Shown here: piece after piece, positions 6,212 through 11,929 of the stretch
How the letters are laid out: each line of letters opens with the position of its first letter
Position numbering within the stretch: the first letter of the stretch is position 1
Assembly: GCA_030432015.1 (NCBI GenBank)
Contig: JAUIHJ010000173.1
Coordinates: forward strand, 1-11,929
Origin: a bacterium
GTDB taxonomy: Bacteria; Planctomycetota; Planctomycetia; Pirellulales; Pirellulaceae
Direction of reading: 5' to 3'
DNA: 11,929 bases
The notes under the pieces: generated by a model
The model's database searches: none
What the model was told of the DNA's origin: nothing
What the model saw: the letters and a program-made list of their open reading frames with translations, nothing else
Translations under genes and position numbers: made by a program

Positions 6212-6673
6212 CTATTCGATCTCGAAGATCACTTCGACTTCCACAGGGATGTTCCCCGGCAAGGATCCCATCCCGACGGCGCTCCGCGCACCGACGCCCG
6301 CGTCGTCACCGAAGACCTGTGCCATTAATTCGCTGAATCCGTTAATCACGGCCGGATGCTGTTCGAAATCGCTGGTGCAGTTGACCATGCCGAGTGCCTT
6401 GACGATTCGCTTTACACGATTCAGGCTGCCAAGGTTCGCGCGGAGCGTCGCCAGAATGGCCAACCCGGTTTGCCGTGCGGCATCGTAGCCCGCCTGTTGG
6501 TCGAGCGAATCACCAACACGCCCGGTGGTGAGCGTGCCGTCGCTGTTCAGGGGTCCGTGTCCTGACACATACGCCATGTTGCCGCAGAGAACAACCGGTT
6601 TGTAGACACCGGCCGGCTTGGGTGCGGGTGGCAATTCGAGCTTGAGTTCAGCGAGTTTGGCATCAGCAGTCAT
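6212..6673 (-). CDS. RidA/YjgF/UK114-family protein
   Basis: RidA-fold proteins are trimeric; the best-known members hydrolyse reactive enamine/imine intermediates from PLP enzymes. This 153-residue protein belongs to the longer subgroup rather than canonical RidA of about 128 residues. The start LAELKLELPPAPKPAGVYKP, then GNMAYVSGHGPL, the GYDAARQTGLAILATLRANLG helix, RIVKALGMVN and HPAVINGFSEL all fit that subgroup. The substrate-binding arginine is present as Arg130 in GARSAVGMGSLP, and the protein ends in the typical VEVEVIFEIE strand. ATG 6673 is the only sensible start; its ribosome-binding site is weak (GAGAAA). It lies 81 bases downstream of the CE15 esterase gene on the same strand and could share its transcript. 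The specific substrate of this subgroup is not known to me. Confidence 0.92.
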   Translation of the reverse strand: MTADAKLAELKLELPPAPKPAGVYKPVVLCGNMAYVSGHGPLNSDGTLTTGRVGDSLDQQAGYDAARQTGLAILATLRANLGSLNRVKRIVKALGMVNCTSDFEQHPAVINGFSELMAQVFGDDAGVGARSAVGMGSLPGNIPVEVEVIFEIE

Positions 6674-6754
6674 CGTGGTTTCTCGTCGTCGGAGGGAAGT
6701 AGGAAAGTATCTTGAAACGGTTGGGGATGAGCCTGGGGCAGCGGGTGCCGTAGC

Positions 6755-8050
6755 TCATCGCTGAAAATGCATGTCGGCGAAATCCAAATAGCATTTCCAA
6801 TCAAAGTCGGTAACGTCGTGTTTGCCGCTCCGCACGTGATAACCGATGGTGTTCATCACCGGTTGATCCACGGCAGGCATCTCGCGAACGCCAAGCCCCT
6901 TGGCGCCAAGCAAGCGGTAAACAGGATCGGCGTGGTAGCCGGAGAGAAATTCGCCGCGGGGGTCCGCCCAGCGGTCTTCTTGGGCACTGGCAATGTACAC
7001 CGGCCGGGGCGCCATCAAGGCGATCAGCATATGCTGATCAAAAGGCAAAGCATCTTCGTTGTCGTTGTACTTGACGAAATTGTCGCAAAACCAGTGAGGA
7101 AACGACGTATTGATCCGCTTGACTTTTTCGCCAAACCGGCGACGGCTGAGAGCCGCACCGCCGCATCCCGAATCGTTCGAAATAACGATGGCGAATCGCT
7201 GGTCGGTCGCACCCGCCCACAGGGACGTTTTCCCCAAACGCGAATGTCCCATCACGGCCACGCGTTGCTGGTCGATCTGATCATCTGTCTCGAAGTAATC
7301 CACTGCGCGGCTCAATCCCCAGGACCAGGCGGCAATGGAACCCCACTGATCCGGATTGGGTTGCGTTTGCCCTGGCTGATAAAAAAGTGGATGAACGCCG
7401 TTTTGGAAGCTGTCATCATAATCCGGATCAATATCACCATAGTAGATCGTGGCGAGTCCGTAGCCTCGCGCAAGAATCGCGTCGACGGCCCAACGCGTGG
7501 CGCTGGTACCACGCGAGGCTTCGGTGGCGCGATGGTCGACGACGGCCGTACCTTTGTTGCGGATCCAGGACTGAGACAGGTGGATCTTGGGATCCGCATG
7601 GACGGTGTGATTGCCGTTGAAATTCAGGCCCAGGAAGACCGGCACGGGAGCTTTCGTCTGGGCCGGCAGGTAGACCAATATCTCCATTTTGGGCCCGGCC
7701 TTGTCGGCGGAGAAGTAGACACACACCTGTTTGCGAATCGCTCGACCGTCAAGCGCCTGGGTATCGCTTTCGATCACCTCGAAACTCATATCCTGGCGTG
7801 GTGCCGGACTGCGTCCGTACATTTCCGTCTCGATCAACTTGAGGATTTCAGGACGCCGTCGTCGCGTCCAGGCGTCCGCATCTTTGACCGGCGAGCCGTC
7901 CGCCATCACGAGCGGATCGGGCAGCATGTAAGGCGGGATTTTGGCTTCGTCATAGTTTACGTCATTTTGCTGCGCGATCGCCCACGCCGGCAGGACCACG
8001 AGCAGGCAAACGACAATCGCCGTTGCAGCGCATCGTTGTAGAAAAAACAT
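6755..8050 (-). CDS. Secreted glucuronoyl-esterase-like hydrolase (CE15 type)
   Basis: CE15 enzymes are alpha/beta-hydrolases that cleave ester bonds between lignin alcohols and (4-O-methyl-)glucuronic acid on xylan; some relatives are annotated as acetylxylan esterases. This protein has 431 residues. It starts with a signal peptide, a hydrophobic segment (AIVVCLLVVLPAW) with likely cleavage after AIA at residue 26, so it acts outside the cytoplasm. The nucleophile is Ser270 in GHSRLGK. NDSGCGG follows, with Asp293 where fungal enzymes carry the catalytic Glu. SRRRFGE comes next, then EDRWADPRGEF (Glu358/Asp359, where many bacterial members place the acid), and the catalytic His is His411 in SGKHDVTDFDW. 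ATG 8050 is preferred over the frame extension to 8188 because the signal peptide begins there. It precedes the RidA-family gene by 81 bases and follows the cyclase gene by 280 bases. Fine substrate specificity is inferred from the family only. Confidence 0.9.
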   Translation of the reverse strand: MFFLQRCAATAIVVCLLVVLPAWAIAQQNDVNYDEAKIPPYMLPDPLVMADGSPVKDADAWTRRRRPEILKLIETEMYGRSPAPRQDMSFEVIESDTQALDGRAIRKQVCVYFSADKAGPKMEILVYLPAQTKAPVPVFLGLNFNGNHTVHADPKIHLSQSWIRNKGTAVVDHRATEASRGTSATRWAVDAILARGYGLATIYYGDIDPDYDDSFQNGVHPLFYQPGQTQPNPDQWGSIAAWSWGLSRAVDYFETDDQIDQQRVAVMGHSRLGKTSLWAGATDQRFAIVISNDSGCGGAALSRRRFGEKVKRINTSFPHWFCDNFVKYNDNEDALPFDQHMLIALMAPRPVYIASAQEDRWADPRGEFLSGYHADPVYRLLGAKGLGVREMPAVDQPVMNTIGYHVRSGKHDVTDFDWKCYLDFADMHFQR

Positions 8051-8080
8051 GAGGTGGATCTTTCGAGCGGTTGAGGAATG

Positions 8081-8177
8081 CCTGATTGGACAGCGCCTGG
8101 TTGGACCAGAGACCAACGTTGCTTTATGGCTTTGGTCCCCAGCCAGCTGGCCTGGCGGAAACGGTTGTTGGACAGCG
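8081..8177. repeat. Short repeated TTGGACAGCG-type motifs upstream of the CE15 gene
   Basis: CCTGATTGGAC (8081-8091) and CCTGGTTGGAC (8096-8106) are near-identical and 15 bases apart. The ten bases TTGGACAGCG at 8086-8095 recur exactly at 8168-8177. They lie in the 280-base gap between the cyclase stop and the CE15 start, where the CE15 promoter should be. I see no gene and no convincing -35/-10 pair in this gap. Confidence 0.4.
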
Positions 8178-8330
8178 TCTTGCACCACAACCTGGCGCCG
8201 TCCAACGAGTGGCCGGAATGTTCTTCCGTATGGTAACGCATGGAGGCCCGAAAATCATGCCGCCAACCATCCCTCCCAACGCTCGGCATGCGACGAGGGT
8301 CGCGTCGGTCCCAGCCGCATCGGCCACACG

Positions 8331-10079
8331 CTATTTGCTCGTAAACTCCAGGACGCCGTCCCAATCGGAAGGGGCCGTAAATCTCTCCTGTGCCATATAC
8401 CACATCAGGTAGTCCTTGGCCCGGTCCGCAGCCGGCATGGCGGCGAACATGTCAAACGCCAGCATCCAATCACCCGCGATAAACGCATCGACAGCCTCCT
8501 CGTGCCGGGTGATCCCTTCGTCGGAAACGGTTCCGGGCGCATCCGCGGGGGGCAGCAGTTCGCAGATCAGGGTGGTGGACTTCATTCCCACCGGTCGAAC
8601 CTTGGCGAGTTTTCGGCAGCGGGCTTCGCTGCGCGGCATATGTTGCTTCACAAATGCGGCCGCCGCATCGTTGATGATGATCGGAACGCGAAAATGCTTG
8701 GTCATCCCTTCGAGCCGCGACGTCACATTGACGACGGGCCCGAAGACGCCAACCTTAACCTGCTCGGCCGCCCCCATCCGCCCGGCGATTGCGGGGCCAT
8801 GGCCGATCCCGATCCCGACCTGAAATGCCTCCAGTTTCGATGCTTGTCCTTCATTCGCACTCTTGAATTCCTCCAGCATGGCCAAGGCCGCTCGGCACGC
8901 TGAGACCGGACCATCGTGCAAGTTCTGGGGCCAGCCCCAAAAGGCGAGTGCGGCGTCCCCTTGGAAATCCGCAATCGCTCCTTCGAACTTGTGGATATTG
9001 CGCGTCATCACGCCCAACGCTTCATTGACGCGATCGAAAATCTCACGCAGCTGACGCTGCTGACTATCGACACGCCAGGAGAAACCGCGCAGGTCACAAA
9101 ACAGCACGGTTACGTCCAGTTCGCGAGGTTCTAACGACGCGTTGTCCCGCTTCAGGGAATTGACGATCGTGGGGGAAAAATATTGAGCCATTTCCGCCGC
9201 TTGATGCTCCAGCAGGCGAACTTGCGAGATCGAGCCCACAAATTGTGCCAACACCTCCGTGGCCCGAAGATCGGCCAGCAACTGTTCGCGATTCGCCGAA
9301 CCGTCCACCGTGGCCCCAGCGGCATAGAGGCACCAACCGGCACATGAACGGTCGTTGACCGGCGCACAAAATGCCCAGTCAAGGTTGCCGACCATGGTGT
9401 ATTCCACATTGCTTGAATCGGATTCGTTCCACATATGCAGAACGTTCTTGCGGCTGTCCATCGTGGCGCGGATCAGCCGATGGCTTGGTCGAAACGGAAT
9501 CGTATCGTCCCGCACGCGCGTCAACATCATTTCCGGCTTGCGCAGCGTTGGGTCCTTGGCGATGTCGAAGTGCATGACCGCGACCGCGGCGGCATGCGGA
9601 ATCGCGATCAACATCTGCTCCAAGATGAGGGCCGCCAGCTCTTCGGTCGATTTCGATTTCGCGATCACGCTTGGCAACTTGCCAAAGACCATTTGCCAAG
9701 GGCTTTGAGGATCGATTCCCACGCCTGACAATTCGTTCTCGTCGTACGAACGTTCATCGATCACACCCGAGGGATCATCTGGGTCGGCGACAAATTGAAA
9801 CACGGTTTGGCCAATCTGAAATTCTTCGCCGGGCCTGACATTGAATTCACGCACCGAGAGGCCATTGACGAAAATCGGATTCTTCGCCGTACCGAGACAG
9901 GTCACTTTCAACAGGCCGTCAACCAATATCACGTCGGCGTGCTCGCGCGAAATCTGGGTGTCCCACGTAACCGGCCAACCGGTGCGAGGTGCGCGGCCAA
10001 TCCGAATCCGTTCGCCCGCCGGGATCTCCATCCGCCAACGATGATCGAGGTACTTGCCGATCGCAATCAAGTCAGCCAT
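8331..10079 (-). CDS. FHA-GAF-class III nucleotide cyclase
   Basis: This is a 582-residue cytoplasmic signalling protein. Residues about 1-98 are an FHA phosphothreonine-binding domain (RIGRAP, then ISREHADV and the NPIFVNG strand). Residues about 140-295 look like a GAF-type sensor. Residues about 320-480 are a class III cyclase domain: metal-binding Asp329 (FCDLRGFS) and Asp375 (DFQGDAALAFWGWP), with transition-state Asn451 and Arg455 in GPVVNVTSRLEG. The positions that normally select adenine (Lys four before the second Asp, and Asp/Thr seven before the Asn) are Asp371 and Gly444, so ATP versus GTP or another nucleotide cannot be assigned. The C-terminal tail ends in a DWDGV segment also seen behind other bacterial cyclases. 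ATG 10079 is chosen over the extension to 10205 because MADLIAIGKYL starts the FHA fold and GGAG lies about ten bases upstream. It is transcribed divergently from the Gfo/Idh/MocA gene. FHA suggests coupling to Ser/Thr kinase signalling, by inference. Confidence 0.9.
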   Translation of the reverse strand: MADLIAIGKYLDHRWRMEIPAGERIRIGRAPRTGWPVTWDTQISREHADVILVDGLLKVTCLGTAKNPIFVNGLSVREFNVRPGEEFQIGQTVFQFVADPDDPSGVIDERSYDENELSGVGIDPQSPWQMVFGKLPSVIAKSKSTEELAALILEQMLIAIPHAAAVAVMHFDIAKDPTLRKPEMMLTRVRDDTIPFRPSHRLIRATMDSRKNVLHMWNESDSSNVEYTMVGNLDWAFCAPVNDRSCAGWCLYAAGATVDGSANREQLLADLRATEVLAQFVGSISQVRLLEHQAAEMAQYFSPTIVNSLKRDNASLEPRELDVTVLFCDLRGFSWRVDSQQRQLREIFDRVNEALGVMTRNIHKFEGAIADFQGDAALAFWGWPQNLHDGPVSACRAALAMLEEFKSANEGQASKLEAFQVGIGIGHGPAIAGRMGAAEQVKVGVFGPVVNVTSRLEGMTKHFRVPIIINDAAAAFVKQHMPRSEARCRKLAKVRPVGMKSTTLICELLPPADAPGTVSDEGITRHEEAVDAFIAGDWMLAFDMFAAMPAADRAKDYLMWYMAQERFTAPSDWDGVLEFTSK

Positions 10080-10109
10080 TGTGGCGACACTCCGCAGCGG
10101 GCACGGGAA

Positions 10110-10140
10110 ATGTCCTGTCAGCAGGAACCTGCGAGGACAT
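10110..10140. repeat. 31-base nested inverted repeat in the divergent promoter region
   Basis: Outer arms ATGTCCT (10110-10116) and AGGACAT (10134-10140) are perfect complements. Inside, GCAGG (10121-10125) and CCTGC (10128-10132) pair around AA. The arms are separated by GTCA on one side and a single G on the other. It lies 30 bases upstream of the cyclase start and downstream of its predicted promoter, so it would be in the cyclase mRNA leader. It could be an operator on DNA or a hairpin in RNA. Confidence 0.6.
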
Positions 10141-10161
10141 GAAATGTTTCCAATGGCGGGT

Positions 10162-10190
10162 AAGATAGTCCCTACGAAGGCCGGAGACAA
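10162..10190 (-). promoter_or_regulatory. Candidate promoter of the cyclase gene
   Basis: Read on the minus strand, TTGTCT (10185-10190) is followed by a 17-base spacer and TATCTT (10162-10167), each four of six to sigma70 consensus. The predicted start near 10155 gives a leader of about 75 nt that contains the palindrome at 10110-10140. The opposite gene at 10226 must also start from this 146-base region, but I found no clear box pair for it. Confidence 0.35.
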
Positions 10191-10225
10191 CGGTCGCCGC
10201 CCCACCAGAATGCCAGAGGAACCAC

Positions 10226-11416
10226 ATGTCAGTCAACGAATCGCTCGATAGAAAATTCCGCATGGCGCTGATCGGAGGGGGTGGCAGTGGATTTATCGGT
10301 CGTGTTCACGCCACTGCCGCGACGCTCGACAATCGCGCCGAATTGGTTGCCGGTGTGCTCTCGTCGGATCCCGCGAAGGCGCGGGGCGCGGCGTCGGACT
10401 TTGGGATCGCCGCGGAGCGAGCCTACGGCGACGTTGCGGAATTGCTGGCCGGAGAGTCCCAACGCGAGATCGGCGATCGCGTCGACTTCGTTAGCATTGC
10501 CACGCCAAACGATACCCATTTCCCGCTTGCCAAAGCCGCCCTCGAGGCCGGTTTTCATGTCTTCTGCGATAAGCCGATGACCACGACGCTGGCGGATGCC
10601 GAGTCGTTGGCCGCGATCGTTGCCCAGACTGGCAGGATCTTTGTGCTAACACACAACTACTCTGGCTATCCCATGATTCGCCAAGCACGCGAGATGATTC
10701 AGCAGGGAGACCTGGGGGAGATCCAGGCCTTCCGCGCAAATTATCTACAAGGCTGGTTGCAGGGAGTCGATCCAAACACAGCACCGGCGCGTGGTGCCTG
10801 GAAGGCAGACCCGGCCAAGACCGGCCCCGCCGCGGCACTCGGTGATATTGGCACGCACGCATTCCAGTTAGCCCGCTACACCACGGGTCTGCGTCCGCGG
10901 GAAGTTTCCAGCACGCTACAGTCGTTTGTTCCCCATCGGCCGCTCGACGACTACGGACACGCACTGCTCCGTTGCGACGGCGGCGCACTGGGCCTGATCA
11001 CAGTCAGCCAGGTCACGCACGGGCAGCTGAATGACTTCACGCTCGAGATCGATGGCAGCCAAGGGTCGCTCGCCTGGCAACAGGAACAGCCGAACCAACT
11101 GGTCCTTCGTCGCTGCGGCCAGCCCACCCAGACCTACGAACGCAATCCGAACGCCTCGTATACGAACGCCGCTGGACGCGCGGCCTGCCGCCTGCCGGGG
11201 GGACATCCGGAAGCATTCTTCGAGGCCTTCGCCAACGTCTATCGAGCCGGCTTCGACGCCATGATCGCACACGCCAAGGGCCTGGCACCGGACTCAACGG
11301 CGACCATTTATCCGAATGTATTCGACGGCGTCGAAGGCGTTCACTTCATCGAACAGTGTGTGGCCAGCAACCGCGAGAACGGAACTTGGCAACCGTTCAT
11401 GATTGGCGATGGGTGA
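10226..11416 (+). CDS. Gfo/Idh/MocA-family NAD(P)-dependent oxidoreductase
   Basis: Family members oxidise or reduce hydroxyl groups of sugars, inositols and related compounds using NAD(P). The protein has 396 residues. The N-terminal Rossmann fold shows ALIGGGGSGFIGRVHA at residues 14-29, SIATPNDTH at 90-98 and the family CDKP motif at 114-117 (a variant of EKP) with Lys116. The C-terminal domain carries GDIGTH with Asp207 and the likely catalytic His211. It ends with GGHPEAFFEAFANVYRAG and a YPNVFDGVEGVHFIE segment, both typical of the subgroup. No Tat or Sec signal is visible, so it is probably cytoplasmic. ATG 10226 has AGAGGA at 10215-10220 five bases upstream; Met13 (10262) is a less likely alternative. 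It is divergent from the cyclase and convergent with an SGNH hydrolase gene 45 bases away. The substrate cannot be told from sequence. Confidence 0.93.
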   Translation: MSVNESLDRKFRMALIGGGGSGFIGRVHATAATLDNRAELVAGVLSSDPAKARGAASDFGIAAERAYGDVAELLAGESQREIGDRVDFVSIATPNDTHFPLAKAALEAGFHVFCDKPMTTTLADAESLAAIVAQTGRIFVLTHNYSGYPMIRQAREMIQQGDLGEIQAFRANYLQGWLQGVDPNTAPARGAWKADPAKTGPAAALGDIGTHAFQLARYTTGLRPREVSSTLQSFVPHRPLDDYGHALLRCDGGALGLITVSQVTHGQLNDFTLEIDGSQGSLAWQQEQPNQLVLRRCGQPTQTYERNPNASYTNAAGRAACRLPGGHPEAFFEAFANVYRAGFDAMIAHAKGLAPDSTATIYPNVFDGVEGVHFIEQCVASNRENGTWQPFMIGDG

Positions 11417-11461
11417 TCAACGTTGGATCGCGGGCTGCCGGATAAATGCCGTACGAATTCA

Positions 11462-11929
11462 TCAGGGCTTTAGCGCCGCGCGTATGGTCGTTGCGACCTG
11501 TCCGGCGAGTTGGTCGGAACCTGCCGAAGTGAAATGCACGTTCTTGGGTCGCATGATTTGCTTGATTCGCGGCTTCACAAAGGCATAGAGATCATCGATC
11601 GCGACATCGTTTTCCTGCATGATCTTGGCGGCGATGGCATTGTATTTGACCGCATCTCCCACAACACGTCCGCTGGCACCCTCGGGAACCGGCGTCGTCG
11701 CACACCAGATCAATGCTGCACCGGTCTTCTTGAGCCGGGCGACGAGTTGACGCAAGTTCTTTTCGTACTCCGCAGGTGGCACCTGCTGATGACTGCCTGC
11801 AGCGCTCGGATCGGCCAGCCCCTGGCCCTCCGGCCCCATGTACTTCAGGTCGTGCAGGCCCCAGTTGAAGTGGATCACATCCCATTTCTGCTCGCCGAGC
11901 CAGGTATCGATCTGTTCCAGTCCTCGAAT
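11462..11929 (-). CDS. SGNH/GDSL-type hydrolase, C-terminal part, cut by window end
   Basis: SGNH hydrolases are esterases or deacetylases acting on lipids or carbohydrates. The frame is open from base 11929 through TGA at 11462-11464, giving 155 visible residues; the N-terminus with the catalytic GDS serine is outside the window. The visible part starts RGLEQIDTWLGEQKWDVIHFNWGLHDLKY, the block that supplies the oxyanion-hole Asn in this family. The last block is KNVHFTSAGSDQLA, carrying the likely catalytic His. The acidic residue three before that His in the classical DxxH is Lys here, so the acid may come from elsewhere. Between them is a conserved-looking ALIWCATTPVPEGASGR stretch. Signal peptide and true start cannot be judged. 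It converges with the Gfo/Idh/MocA gene. Family call is confident, substrate unknown. Confidence 0.87.
   Translation of the reverse strand: MRGLEQIDTWLGEQKWDVIHFNWGLHDLKYMGPEGQGLADPSAAGSHQQVPPAEYEKNLRQLVARLKKTGAALIWCATTPVPEGASGRVVGDAVKYNAIAAKIMQENDVAIDDLYAFVKPRIKQIMRPKNVHFTSAGSDQLAGQVATTIRAALKP

Noticed and set aside
6767..8041. Stop-free 424-residue frame on the + strand covering nearly all of the CE15 gene
   Set aside because: It mirrors a gene with signal peptide and catalytic motifs on the other strand, shows no recognisable domain itself, and long antisense frames are expected with GC-biased codon use.
8124..8327. 67-residue minus-strand frame between the cyclase and CE15 genes
   Set aside because: No motif or ribosome-binding site, low-complexity translation; more likely the CE15 upstream region.
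8049..8903. 284-residue + strand frame across the CE15-cyclase gap
   Set aside because: Most of it is antisense to the cyclase catalytic domain; no domain and no ribosome-binding site.

Overview
The window looks like chromosomal DNA from a planctomycete, most likely of the Pirellulales type. I infer this from the gene mix rather than from any marker gene: a glucuronoyl-esterase-like carbohydrate esterase (CE15), a Gfo/Idh/MocA sugar oxidoreductase, an SGNH hydrolase, an FHA-linked class III nucleotide cyclase, a thioredoxin/trypsin-like fusion and a miniature HicAB pair. The DNA is moderately GC-rich by eye. I see no rRNA, tRNA, CRISPR array or intact insertion sequence.

Layout, left to right. 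1-1287 (+) is the 3' two thirds of an asparagine synthase. It runs head-on into methionyl-tRNA synthetase (1301-3370, -), with only 13 bases between the stops. 3371-3563 is a divergent promoter region serving metG on one side and a HicA/HicB module (3564-3958, +) on the other. The two hic genes overlap by one base. The HicA copy has lost the catalytic histidine. 3959-4613 is a 655-base stretch with no credible gene. It is rich in perfect stem-loops and short direct repeats. 4614-6131 (+) encodes a thioredoxin-like domain fused to a trypsin-like serine protease with an intact His-Asp-Ser triad.

From 6212 to 10079 three genes lie on the minus strand. In transcription order these are an FHA-GAF-class III cyclase (8331-10079), a secreted CE15-type esterase (6755-8050) and a RidA/YjgF-family protein (6212-6673). 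The cyclase keeps its metal-binding and transition-state residues but not the usual purine-selecting residues. A 146-base divergent region with a 31-base nested palindrome separates it from a Gfo/Idh/MocA oxidoreductase (10226-11416, +). That gene converges on the C-terminal part of an SGNH hydrolase (11462-11929, -, cut by the window end).

Functionally this is mostly a set of independent units: housekeeping (metG), amide transfer (asnB-like), a probably degenerate toxin-antitoxin pair, a redox/protease fusion, a signalling cyclase, and polysaccharide- or sugar-related enzymes (CE15, Gfo/Idh/MocA, SGNH). The CE15 and RidA genes are 81 bases apart on one strand and may be co-transcribed. I see no complete multi-gene defence or biosynthetic system. 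The parts most likely to be under-described are the structured 3959-4613 gap, the cyclase with its palindromic leader, the thioredoxin-protease fusion and the active-site-lacking HicA.
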